Part shown: piece by piece, positions 22,401 through 29,999 of the stretch
Numbering within the stretch: the stretch's first letter is position 1
Layout of the letters: every line of letters starts with the position of its first letter
Source: CAZFAP01 sp964516325
GTDB lineage: Bacteria; Auribacterota; JABMQX01
Length of the DNA stretch: 34,494 nucleotides
Direction of reading: 5' to 3'
NCBI GenBank assembly: GCA_964516325.1
Contig: CAZFAP010000032.1
Span: forward strand, 1 to 34,494
Program-made: the position numbers and the translations under genes
The notes under the pieces: model-generated
What the model was told of the DNA's origin: nothing
Database searches by the model: none
The model's input: only the letters and a program-made list of their open reading frames with translations

Positions 22401-25117
22401 CCGCCGCAATAGTACAGGCCTCCCCCCCTCCGTTTGGCTGAGTTCTCGTACACCGTGTTGTTCCGGATAATCCCCCCGCAGTAAGCGAGCCCGCCTCCCT
22501 GACCCGCAGGCCACACCGTCCCCACTGCCCCATTCCAGCGAATGACGTTGTTCTCTATTGTCGCCCGGGCCGGCCTATCGTACCGGCCGCCGAAAATTCC
22601 GCCGCCGCTCTCAGCGCAACCGTTCTGAATCGTGAAGCCAGACAAGACGCAAGCCGCATTCTCCGCTCCAGTGAACGTGATAACCGACCCAGCTTGGTTT
22701 CCGTCAATGATGGTGGTCGCAGCGATCGCGGCGTCGAGCGGGTCGGTGCTCCGCAGCGTGACGTTCTTTCCTTTGAAGTTGATATTCTCGAAGTAGATGC
22801 TCGGGGCGACGATCAGCGTGCCCTCCGGAGCCGCATCAATCCCCTCCTGGACGGTCTTGAAGGCTTTGTCCCATGACGTTCCGTCCCCAGACTTCTCCAC
22901 CGATCCGTCCACGTACCACGACATCCCTGCCGGGTTAGTGCCGTGATAATATTCCTCGAGATTCGACCTGAGATTGCCATCCGGGTCCTCCCCCGGAGCC
23001 ACAGCAAGATTTCCGAAGAATTGCATCTCCCAGTCGTCAGGGAGACCGTCCCAGTCCGTATCCGCGGATTTAGAAGTCGCTTCCGGGGTGTTTCCATAAA
23101 CGCCCATGTCAGCTCGTGCCCCGTTCGGCTCCGGCTCGCCGCCGAACGGCGAGCTCGGGTCTCCAGCGTCTATGCAAGGCGACCACGACCTCAAATGGAA
23201 ATCGCCAGCCGCAGCATCAACAAAATGCGGGTTATACGATATGTTTCCCTCCCCGCCGCCCGACAACTCTTCGATGCAGCAATACGTTGGCTTTGTCATG
23301 GGGTCGAATTGGTCAAAAACAAGTGCCTCTTGTGAGCTATTGCCCCAGATGATGCAGTTGCGGATTACGCCTCTGGCCCCGCCGAGCCCCCCATAGCATT
23401 TCGCTGAGTTTCCATAGATCGTGTTGTTCTCGAGAGTTCCATCGCAACAATCAAGCCCGCCGTCATACAGCTCCGCCGAATTGCCGCAGACGATGTTGTT
23501 CCGGACAAGGCCATTGCACAAAACCAGCCCGCCACCGATTCTGGCAGAGTTTGCCGTGATAATGTTGTTCTCGATCGTCGCGCGCGTTGCAGCTTCCCAG
23601 CTTCCGCCGCAGATGCCGCCCCCGTATTCGGCCGAGCCGTTCCGAATTGTGAAGCCGGACAACGCGCAGATGCTTTTCTCGCTTCCGACGAACGTCACCA
23701 CGGAGCCCTTGCCGTTTCCGTCAACGACGGTTCCGACGACAACAGATGGATCGAGAGGGTCTACGCTTCTAAGGATGATGCTCTTGCCATTGAACTTGAT
23801 GTTCTCAAGGTAGGTCCCTCTGGCCACGACCACTGCTTCGCCTTCGGATGCCGCGTTGATTGCTTCCTGGATAGTCTTGAAAGCCGTCTGCCACGATTTT
23901 CCGTCACCGGAGGATGCGACCGAACCGTCAACGTACCAATTCGCCGTCGGTGTTGTTGGTTGACAAACTGTCGGGTCGAGGCCAACATAATATTCGTCCA
24001 TGTTTGACCTGAGGTCTCCATCGGGGTCATCGCCCGCCTGCTGAGCGAGGTCTCCGAAGAATTCCATCTCCCAGTCGTCAGGGAGACCATCCAGGTCAGC
24101 ATCGGGAGATTTAGAGGTGGCCTCCGGGGTGTTCCCATAAGCTCCGATGTCCACCCGACCCCCATTCGGCTCTGGCTCATTGGAGAACGGCGAAGCTGGG
24201 TCGCCCGCATCAATACACGGCGAACATGACCTGAGATGAAAATCGCCGTTGGCGGCGTCAACGAAATACGGGTTGAACCAGATGTTTCCTTCTCCTCCGG
24301 CGGCCCAGTCCTGGATGCAGGAATACGCGGGCTGACTGGACCAGTGAATCTGGTCAGCGAAGTTCGCCTTGTTTCCCCAGATGATGCAGTTGCGGATTTC
24401 GCCCCTGCACCAGCCCAGACCGCCCATTTCCGGGGCGGAGTTTCCGTATATCGTGTTGTTCTGGATGTGGCCATGGCACCCAGACAGTCCCCCGCCGAAG
24501 AACCCACTCGAGTTGCCGATGATGGTGTTGTTCTGAATAGTGCCATCGCAATTGCTCAGCCCACCGCCGTCCAGAATAGCCGAGTTGCCGATGATCTTAT
24601 TGTTTCGGATAATGCCCCGGCACCAACTTAGCCCCCCTTCGCTATCGGCGAGGTTGGCAGTGATGACGTTGTTCTCGATCCCGGCGTGAGTCTCGTTGCC
24701 AAACGTTCCCCCGTAGATTCCGCCGCCGCTGTGGTCGGACTTGCCGTTCCGAATTGTGAACCCCGACAAAACGCAGGTTCCGTCTTCCGTGCCCGAGAAG
24801 GTCACGACCGGTCCAGCTTGATTGCCGTCAATGATGGTTCTGGCGACCACTTCCCAGTCGAGCGGGTTCGTGCCGGTAAGGGTGATATTCTTCCCCCAGA
24901 ACTCAATGTTCTCTACGTAGGTCCCTTCCGCGACGGCGACCGTGTCGCCGTGGGCTGATGCCCTGATCCCCTCTTGAATCGTCTTGAACGCCGTCTCCCA
25001 GGACCGCCCGTCACCAGACTTGGACAACAACCCGTCCACGTACCACGTCGTCCCCGCTACGGGCTGCGTAAACGAGACAAGTAATGCAATCTCAAGGCCA
25101 GTCTTGATCCAGCTCAT
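19421..25117 (-). CDS. Secreted four-module right-handed beta-helix protein with calcium-binding linkers
   Basis: A 1898-residue secreted protein. The ATG at 25117 has GGAGG 8 nt upstream and a short signal peptide ending near VAGTTW. Four modules each begin with a YVDG- or YVNG-type strand, then TIQEGI.A...GDTV, the helix entry (NI.F.GKNI.L, IDGN, CVLSGFTI.NG), then coils and a cap (SCIQDW..GGEGN, SPCIDAG): about residues 25-390, 391-730, 731-1277 and 1278-1830. Modules are joined by Asp-rich calcium-binding, EF-hand/thrombospondin-3-like linkers (DADLDGLPDDWEMEFFG, DSDGDGYSDGLE). Coils have a 23-residue period with GGGL..C.G.I.NN; modules 1 and 2 have 3-4 coils, modules 3 and 4 about 10. 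The end (YYKVQVLRP) belongs to the C-terminal module shared with its neighbours. Beta-helices of this type include polysaccharide lyases and adhesins; no active site can be assigned. Confidence 0.92.
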   Translation of the reverse strand: MSWIKTGLEIALLVSFTQPVAGTTWYVDGLLSKSGDGRSWETAFKTIQEGIRASAHGDTVAVAEGTYVENIEFWGKNITLTGTNPLDWEVVARTIIDGNQAGPVVTFSGTEDGTCVLSGFTIRNGKSDHSGGGIYGGTFGNETHAGIENNVITANLADSEGGLSWCRGIIRNNKIIGNSAILDGGGLSNCDGTIQNNTIIGNSSGFFGGGLSGCHGHIQNNTIYGNSAPEMGGLGWCRGEIRNCIIWGNKANFADQIHWSSQPAYSCIQDWAAGGEGNIWFNPYFVDAANGDFHLRSCSPCIDAGDPASPFSNEPEPNGGRVDIGAYGNTPEATSKSPDADLDGLPDDWEMEFFGDLAQQAGDDPDGDLRSNMDEYYVGLDPTVCQPTTPTANWYVDGSVASSGDGKSWQTAFKTIQEAINAASEGEAVVVARGTYLENIKFNGKSIILRSVDPLDPSVVVGTVVDGNGKGSVVTFVGSEKSICALSGFTIRNGSAEYGGGICGGSWEAATRATIENNIITANSARIGGGLVLCNGLVRNNIVCGNSAELYDGGLDCCDGTLENNTIYGNSAKCYGGLGGARGVIRNCIIWGNSSQEALVFDQFDPMTKPTYCCIEELSGGGEGNISYNPHFVDAAAGDFHLRSWSPCIDAGDPSSPFGGEPEPNGARADMGVYGNTPEATSKSADTDWDGLPDDWEMQFFGNLAVAPGEDPDGNLRSNLEEYYHGTNPAGMSWYVDGSVEKSGDGTSWDKAFKTVQEGIDAAPEGTLIVAPSIYFENINFKGKNVTLRSTDPLDAAIAATTIIDGNQAGSVITFTGAENAACVLSGFTIQNGCAESGGGIFGGRYDRPARATIENNVIRWNGAVGTVWPAGQGGGLAYCGGIIRNNTVYENSAKRRGGGLYYCGGPVQNNEILRNSAERDGGGLADCDGEISNNIITGNRACGKDPDGEGGGLLDCDGAIHENKIAGNLAYKGGGLCECTGTIAKNEIHGNSATCGGGLYGCRGTIENNSVCGNWADNGAGMHYCQATIRNNRVCGNAGNYGGGIAGCSGVIENNMICDNLAVQGGGVWFFEGAIRNNTICGNWALEQGGGVYDCRGEGTVIENCIIWENWASQDAQISYSNRPRFSCIQDWQEGGQRNIVEDPTFIDADGPDDDPRTYQHNDWHLSGASPCIDAGTMLGAPSSDVDGERRPQGAGMDMGADEYADTDKDGMPDYWERKYFGGLTHDGNFDGDSDGLSNAEELRLSTNPTNSDSDGDGYSDGLEVAAGTDANDALSVPPVYVNGATGDDVKDGRTPETPKKTIQAGINAAVHGDTVMVVEGVYVENIQFDGKNIILRSTEPLEATVVANTIIDGNGLGCVVTFTGTEDETCVLSGFTIRNGSGPYGGGICGGTATNHSRATISDNVITKNSAMWGGALAHCDGTIENNTVSENWANPEGGGLYRCNGTIQDNTIAENYAVDAGGGLSRCEGWIHDNIITGNTAWLGGGLYGCIGPVHNNTVTANSAGYGGGLDHCDGMIVGNIISGNQAHQGGGGLHLCNGTIRNNKIAGNSATEQFGGGGGLQECNGIIRNNIITLNRASGYLGSGGGVAYCDGVVENNLIAGNWAIQEGGGLFACYGTVQNNTIIGNSAKEGGGMQWCHRKVANCIVWGNTATVGAQVFESVPPTHCCIQGWTGTGDGNIAPPSAGFVDPDGADNNPGTYDDNDYHLKPDSPCIDAGTHDASWPPGTDTDGESRLFGVEIDIGADEYVDADSDDLPDYWEIDQLGTLWLGADDDPDADGLMIGEEFARSTDPNVADTDADGKSDGDEVSAGTNPLNARSVFRIVRVIHTPSGVAIMWSAVPLRTYQCYFSSDLEDEWYPLGGVVTAGPQDTSLSNFDWGVAGPRKRYYKVQVLRP
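20160..20918 (-). repeat. Coil repeat array of module 4 (69-nt period)
   Basis: About ten in-frame repeats of roughly 69-78 nt encoding beta-helix coils of the form GGGL..C.G.I.NN.I.GN.A. The DNA is visibly periodic (recurring ttgttgttc..., ccgccgcc...). It ends with the coil NCIVWGN. Confidence 0.8.
21782..22566 (-). repeat. Coil repeat array of module 3 (69-nt period)
   Basis: About ten in-frame coil repeats like those of module 4. One coil has Phe-Phe-Glu in place of the usual Cys position (GGGVWFFEG). It ends with the coil NCIIWENW. Together with the 3-4 coils of modules 1 and 2, this shows coil number has expanded unevenly. Confidence 0.8.
23010..24088 (-). repeat. In-frame direct repeat bounding a beta-helix module
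   Basis: Segments 23010-23047 and 24051-24088 are 38 nt long with two mismatches, including 24 identical bases (23024-23047 and 24065-24088). The offset is 1041 nt, a multiple of three, so recombination between them would remove or add one whole module without shifting frame. They encode the WEM.FFG linker. Confidence 0.8.
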
Positions 25118-25234
25118 TGTACGTACCTCCGGAACAATTAGCCCCTTCCCTTTTTCGCTATCCCGAGAGACCTATGGCAGTGCACTCCAAGCAAGTTAAC
25201 CTTACCACGCAATTGCGAGAAAGTCCAGAGAAAG

Positions 25235-25656
25235 GGTGTGGCTGTATTTTGGTGGTTTGGGGGGCGCGGATGCGTTTGGGTCTCGGGTCCGGCTATTTGG
25301 CCCCTTCAGGGCTCTCGGATCGTCGGTCCGCGACGACCCAGGGCGGTGCCCCCTGGCCGCTAAGCGTGTAATCGCCCAGAGCGCGTTGAAGTCCTTGGCA
25401 TGGCAGAGGGCGCACCGCGCGAACACGGGCAGGCTGGGCTAAACTATTACGCCCCTTCGGGGCTTCTACCCCAGGTGCGAGACCCTATTGGGCACGAGGG
25501 GCAACCCTGTTGCGCTGGCAAGTCGAGACCCCTTGAGTTCTCACGCCCTGAAAGGGCAACGGTACAAAAGCCCAGGGCAACGCCTTGGGGAAGATCGCCC
25601 GTTTCCATCCCAGCCCTGAAGGGGCGCAATAGAACCCACTGAAATACAGCCACACC
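25235..25656. repeat. 422-bp palindrome-rich element with 15-bp terminal inverted repeats
   Basis: The ends GGTGTGGCTGTATTT (25235-25249) and its perfect complement (25642-25656) face inward. Inside, CCCCTTCAGGGCT (25301-25313) is mirrored by AGCCCTGAAGGGG (25612-25624). There are further hairpins: GCCCC-TTC-GGGGC (25451-25463), GCCCT-GAA-AGGGC (25545-25557), CCCAGGG/CCTTGGG (25571-25589, one G-T pair) and CCAGGG/CCCTGG near 25338-25354. No transposase or convincing gene lies within. It looks like a non-autonomous, MITE-like or REP-cluster element; similar CCCAGGGC/GCCCTGGG and GCCCC..GGGGC motifs are, to my recollection, common intergenic repeats in related bacteria. Confidence 0.7.
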
Positions 25657-25924
25657 GCAGAAAAAACTCCGCATGCCGGCCCGTTCGAGCGAGCATGGCT
25701 GCTGCGCGATGTATCCGTTCTCAGGGACGAGCCAGGGCGAAAAGGGCGCACCCGCAAAGCGCGAAAGAGGATCACGACAACATGACCATGCCAGATCGAA
25801 GCCCCAGGCGCGCGGTAGCCTCTTCCAGAAAAGAATGATCCGCGTGCTGGGCGGGGGCTTTTGAAACGGCGGCGTGCCTCTCAGTCCTGACAAATGATTT
25901 CGACTGGGACGGAACCGCACGCGT
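25657..25924. other. Intergenic region after the palindromic element, no gene seen
   Basis: About 270 bp downstream of the FAD oxidase gene (minus strand). No convincing gene, RNA or terminator is visible. 25118-25234, on the other side of the element, should hold the promoter of the four-module beta-helix gene, but no clear -35/-10 pair was found there. Confidence 0.5.
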
Positions 25925-27325
25925 TTACGGGAGGATTTTGCCTGGATTGAGGACGTTGTTTGGATCGAAGACGCGTTTGATCTCGCGGGTGAGGCGGACC
26001 GCCACGGGGCCAATTGCCTTCTCGAGATGCTTTCTCCTCGTCAACCCCACGCCGTGCTCGCCCGTGATTTGGCCACCGAGCGACAGAGCGATATCGAATA
26101 TCCGCTCGCTCATTTCAGGGATAGTCCGCCGCCACGCATCATCGGGCCGGTCCTCCTTCAGGACATTGACATGCACATTCCCGTCTCCAGAATGCCCGAA
26201 GCAGACGATCGGATATTCGTACTTTTTCTCGAGCGTCTTCATCTCAGAGAGGAATTCGCTAATTCTCCCCCGCGGCACAACAACGTCCTCCATGTGGTTG
26301 ACAGGGCTTCTCATTTTCAGCGAATCAATGATTGCTCGCCTTGCCTCCCACAGCTTGTCCTGGTCCGGGCGGTTGTCCGCGACCAGAACGTCAATCGCGT
26401 CGTGTTCCAGACATATCTCGCCGATGGTCGCCGTCATCGCCTCCAGCTCTTCTTTGCGGTTGCCATCGAGCTTGATGAGGAGAAGCGCTTCCGCCACGCC
26501 GGAGAACGGCAACGGCTTCTTGAGGAACGCCTCACATGCCGCAAGGCTGTCCTTCCCCATGAACTCCAGAGCCGTCGGCAGCATCTGTCGTTCGATGATC
26601 GCTGAAACCGTGTCCGCCGCCGACTGAAACTCCTTGAACGCCACGAGCAGGTCAACCGTAACCTTCGGCAGTGGGATCAGCCGCAAAATGATTTTCGTTA
26701 CCACCGCCAGCGTTCCTTCTGAGCCGACGATGAGCCCCCGCAGATCGTACCCCGTCGCATTCTTGACCAGCTTGCCCCCGGTCTCCACAAGCTCCCCCGA
26801 CGGCAGAACCACTTCCAGCCCGCAAACATAATCCTTCGTTACGCCATACTTCACGGCTCGCGGCCCGCCAGCGCACTCCGCCACGTTCCCCCCGATGCTG
26901 CACGAATCGAGGCTCGCCGGGTCCGGCGGATAGAACAATCCTTCCGCTTCCACCGCCTTATGGATTTTGCCCGTGATTACCCCCGGCTCCACCGTCACCA
27001 TCAAATTCTTCTTATCAATCTCGAGGATTTTGTCCATCCTCTCTAACGAGAGCACGATCCCGCCGTGCGCCGGCACCGCCCCGCCCGAAAGACCATATCC
27101 CGCCCCGCGAGGAGTGATCGGTATCATCTCCTCGTTCGCAAACTTCATCAGCCTTGAGACCTGCTCTGTATTCGTCGCCCGCACGACCGCCTCCGGTTCG
27201 CCTCTCAGGCCCGGAACCTCGTCGTGTGTGTACTTCTCTTTCACTTCCGGCTCGAGAAGCACATCGTCCACCCCAAAAACTTCCTTCAGAAACCTGATAA
27301 CTTTCTCGTCAACCTTTCGGTACAT
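25925..27325 (-). CDS. glcD: FAD-linked 2-hydroxyacid oxidase/dehydrogenase (GlcD-like)
   Basis: A 466-residue flavoprotein of the glycolate oxidase subunit D / D-lactate dehydrogenase family, oxidising a 2-hydroxyacid to the 2-oxoacid and passing electrons to an unknown acceptor. The ATG at 27325 has AAAGG upstream with 7 nt spacing and gives the usual family length; in-frame extension upstream is unsupported. Residues about 40-215 are the FAD-binding (PCMH) domain with PRGAGYGLSGGAVP and GGNVAECAGGPRAVKYG. The C-terminal oxidase domain shows GHSGDGNVHVNVL, GEHGVGLTRRK and the family end FDPNNVLNPGKILP. GlcE/GlcF partners are not adjacent, so it may act alone like some D-lactate dehydrogenases; the symbol marks the family rather than a proven substrate. 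Confidence 0.93.
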   Translation of the reverse strand: MYRKVDEKVIRFLKEVFGVDDVLLEPEVKEKYTHDEVPGLRGEPEAVVRATNTEQVSRLMKFANEEMIPITPRGAGYGLSGGAVPAHGGIVLSLERMDKILEIDKKNLMVTVEPGVITGKIHKAVEAEGLFYPPDPASLDSCSIGGNVAECAGGPRAVKYGVTKDYVCGLEVVLPSGELVETGGKLVKNATGYDLRGLIVGSEGTLAVVTKIILRLIPLPKVTVDLLVAFKEFQSAADTVSAIIERQMLPTALEFMGKDSLAACEAFLKKPLPFSGVAEALLLIKLDGNRKEELEAMTATIGEICLEHDAIDVLVADNRPDQDKLWEARRAIIDSLKMRSPVNHMEDVVVPRGRISEFLSEMKTLEKKYEYPIVCFGHSGDGNVHVNVLKEDRPDDAWRRTIPEMSERIFDIALSLGGQITGEHGVGLTRRKHLEKAIGPVAVRLTREIKRVFDPNNVLNPGKILP

Positions 27326-27569
27326 TGCACAACCTTTCTCTCGTGGTTCACCGCTCGTCCATTCCGAAGTCAACCGCATGGGCCGCAGACGCGGCTCACC
27401 CAATCCTGGCGGGCCCGTAACCGAATCATATCGGGTTTCCTCGCCACTGTCGAGAACCGGCGCCATGAGCCGCCCCCTTCAAATGGTCGTCAACCAACGG
27501 CTCTACTACTCCCCCATCCGTCATCTCCGTGCATCTGCGATTCTTCCGCCGCCCGTCAACCTCTTCGAC
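27326..27569. other. Intergenic region with a GCAGATG-type repeat fragment
   Basis: The minus strand at 27540-27513 reads TCGCAGATGCACGGAGATGA and continues in the same style. This quasi-periodic GATG sequence resembles dispersed repeats seen in many environmental genomes. No gene is supported. Confidence 0.35.
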
Positions 27570-28190
27570 TCAGGCCGTGCATCCCAACGTCACCAGGTTG
27601 CCCGGGACCGGGTGTGCTCTCGCTCCCCTCATTCGGCCTCTCCTCGGCGTCTCGGGAATGGACCCCTTCCACCAGAAAAGAACCCTGTGAAATCCGTACT
27701 TCTTCATCTCTTCGTACGCTCGCTTACGAGACCAACCATCCACCGTAATGCGGTAAGCGGCAATCACCACACCCGTGCGGTCCCTCCCCTCGTGGCAATG
27801 GACAAAAACGGGCTGATTATCCGGATCAGTGATCAGCGACAGAGCCTTTTCCACTTCCCGCTTCTTCGGGGCAAAAAGCGCGTGCATCGGAATCCGGAAG
27901 AACTTCACCCCATATCCCCCTGCCCACTCTTTCTCCCTTGCCGCTTCCCGCCGCTCTTCTCCGACAGTCTCGCTCTCGAGATTGACAACCGCCTTCACTC
28001 CTGCCCGAGCCAGCCATTGAACCCCCTCCTCCCCAGGCCACGCCCCCGCACAAAGCCGCTCGTTGATCCAGCGGAAATTTGGAATGGGATGGTCCGCTCG
28101 CTGAACGTCGGGTCTATGCCCGCCTCTGCATGAACCAAGCATCCCGGCGACGACTGCGAATAGAAGGCAGAACATGATAATCCGACGCAT
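27570..28190 (-). CDS. Lipoprotein protein-tyrosine/dual-specificity phosphatase
   Basis: A 206-residue phosphatase with a lipoprotein signal peptide: hydrophobic residues 4-19 and the lipobox LGSC with Cys21. The catalytic P-loop is complete, VHCHEGRDRTGV, with nucleophile Cys132 and Arg138 (the C-x5-R-T signature of cysteine phosphatases). Upstream elements (FRWINERLCAGAWPGEEG, GVKAVVNLESE) match the small dual-specificity/Siw14-like group. The likely general-acid loop (RIPMHALFAPKKREV) has no clear Asp, so it may be less typical. The lipid anchor would place the enzyme outside the cytoplasm, so its substrate is probably not the cytoplasmic kinase-like protein at 4025-4888; phosphoinositides, sugar phosphates or exported phosphoproteins are alternatives. 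The start at 28190 has a purine-rich GAGAGGGAGG just upstream. Confidence 0.9.
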   Translation of the reverse strand: MRRIIMFCLLFAVVAGMLGSCRGGHRPDVQRADHPIPNFRWINERLCAGAWPGEEGVQWLARAGVKAVVNLESETVGEERREAAREKEWAGGYGVKFFRIPMHALFAPKKREVEKALSLITDPDNQPVFVHCHEGRDRTGVVIAAYRITVDGWSRKRAYEEMKKYGFHRVLFWWKGSIPETPRRGRMRGARAHPVPGNLVTLGCTA

Positions 28191-28475
28191 ATCCTCCCTC
28201 TCAGGAAAGCCCGCCCTGTCTGATTCGCGCGATTACTTCATCCGAACTATATCAAATCCCGACATCCCGTTCGAGGCGCACGCCAATCCCTCGTACCGGG
28301 CCGGTGCGTCCTCGCAAACACCGCACCGCAACCTGGCCAGATCCCCAAAATGCGCTCTTGCGTCGGGCGCCCTATCGGTTTAATTTGATTGCAGCGTCCC
28401 ACGATCGCGCCGCCCGATTCTGCAACGCGGGCAAGACCCAACCAATCGCACCGCTTATTGAAAGGGAAGGGCATA

Positions 28476-29975
28476 ATGGCAACCTCCTGGTCTCCACGCA
28501 TCGCCTTGGCGATTGCGACGGTTTGCCTCATCAGCGGTTTTCCGGCGCACGCGGAGCAAATAGCTCAAGCCTTCGTCCAAGTCTCCCAGCGCGACCCCCG
28601 CTACCTCGAACTCTCCGACGGCAAGCCCTACATCCCCATCGGTCTGAATCTTCTCCACGCCCCATGGATCAGAGACCCTGCCGAGCACATGGCCCAAATG
28701 GAACTCTGGATGAAAAAGTTTTCCGAAAACAGCGGTAACTACATCCGTGTCTGGCTCAGCAGCGAATTTTGGGACATCGAGCATCAGCGCAGCGGCGTCT
28801 ATGACGAAGAAAAAGCCAAACGCACCGACGCCCTTCTCGCCCTCGCCCGGAAGTACAACATCCGCGTCAAAATGACCGTCGAGCATTTCCGCTACTTCGA
28901 GAGCGACCGAGGCCGCTGGGCTGCCAAGCCCCTGCACCACGTCTCCATGGGCGGCCCCGCACAGAATATCGCGGATTTCTTCGATGGAGAGAAAAGCCGC
29001 GCCCAGTTCAAAAAGAAGCTCGTATGGTACGCCGAGCGATACGGCGACCAACCGATGGTCTATGGATGGGAACTCTGGAACGAAATTGACGCCGTAACCG
29101 GCGGCGACTATATGGCCTGGACGGAAGTGATGCTGGCCGAGCTGCATCGGCTCTTTCCGAAAAGCCTCGCGATGCAGAGCCTCGGCAGCTTCGACCACGA
29201 GCGAAAACGCAGTCGCTACGACCGAATGAGCACCATGAGAGGCAACGATGTCGCCCAGGTCCACCGCTATCTCGACCTCGGCGCCCAGCTCCCCGTCTGC
29301 AAGGGCCCCGTGGACGTCCTCGCTTCTGCTGCCGTCGAGGAACTGCGGGCTTTCAAGCCCAACAAACCAATCATCCTCGCCGAGAGCGGCGCCGTCGAGC
29401 CGAGCCATACCGGCCCGTCCAAGCTCTACGGCAAAGACGCCGCTGGCATCATCCTTCACGACGTGCTCTTCGCGCCTTTCTTCGCGGGCGCCGCCGGCTC
29501 CGGGCAGATTTGGCATTGGTCGGAGTATGTGGATAGAAACGACCTCTGGTGGCACTTCGCGCGATTCGCCGAGACCGTCAGAGACCTCGACCCGCCGGTC
29601 GAAGCGTTCGAGCCGGTGAAGCTCACTCATCCCCGGATTCGCGTGTACATTCTCAGAGGCAAGCGGACCGTCTTGATTTGGTGTCGAGATTCCGAGAACA
29701 TCTGGCAGACCGAACTGGCTGAAGGGAAATCGCCCGAGACAATCCGCCATGAGTCCCTGGACCTTGGCCCGATCCTCGACTCCCTCGAAGGCGCCCGCGT
29801 GCAAACCTACGACCCCTGGGAGAACCGCTGGGCAGACGCCAGTACCCGCGGCGCCACAATCGCCCTGCCGCCATTCACCCGCTCCCTCATCATCCGCATC
29901 ACTTCGGAGCCACTGTCTGCTGACCCTTACGGCCCCAGCAAGAATAGCGGCATCGTGAAAGGCAAATTCAGATGA
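28476..29975 (+). CDS. Secreted glycoside hydrolase, GH5-like (clan GH-A) TIM barrel
   Basis: A 499-residue secreted protein. The ATG at 28476 follows AAAGGGAAGGG and opens a signal peptide (IALAIATVCLISGFPAHA). The mature part has the clan GH-A barrel look: GKPYIPIGLNLLHAPW at strand 1, NYIRVWLSSEFWD, the acid/base motif YGWELWNEIDA with Glu203 after Asn202, and the candidate nucleophile Glu303 in IILAESGA. The C-terminal 100 residues form a small beta-sandwich (VQTYDPWENRW) common in such enzymes. Probably cleaves a beta-linked polysaccharide or oligosaccharide; the exact family (GH5 or a neighbour) and specificity cannot be set by eye. It is followed after 24 nt by the beta-propeller gene, so the two are probably co-transcribed. 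Confidence 0.85.
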   Translation: MATSWSPRIALAIATVCLISGFPAHAEQIAQAFVQVSQRDPRYLELSDGKPYIPIGLNLLHAPWIRDPAEHMAQMELWMKKFSENSGNYIRVWLSSEFWDIEHQRSGVYDEEKAKRTDALLALARKYNIRVKMTVEHFRYFESDRGRWAAKPLHHVSMGGPAQNIADFFDGEKSRAQFKKKLVWYAERYGDQPMVYGWELWNEIDAVTGGDYMAWTEVMLAELHRLFPKSLAMQSLGSFDHERKRSRYDRMSTMRGNDVAQVHRYLDLGAQLPVCKGPVDVLASAAVEELRAFKPNKPIILAESGAVEPSHTGPSKLYGKDAAGIILHDVLFAPFFAGAAGSGQIWHWSEYVDRNDLWWHFARFAETVRDLDPPVEAFEPVKLTHPRIRVYILRGKRTVLIWCRDSENIWQTELAEGKSPETIRHESLDLGPILDSLEGARVQTYDPWENRWADASTRGATIALPPFTRSLIIRITSEPLSADPYGPSKNSGIVKGKFR

Positions 29976-29999
29976 GCGCTCCAAAAAGAGGACACCACG

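Noticed and set aside
20160..22566. Possible CRISPR-like array because of regular 69-nt repeats
   Set aside because: The periodicity is in-frame coding for beta-helix coils, the repeats are degenerate, and there are no cas genes or constant repeat/spacer pattern.
25235..25656. Insertion sequence
   Set aside because: Terminal inverted repeats exist, but no transposase-like frame lies inside and the length is too short, so a non-autonomous repeat is the better description.
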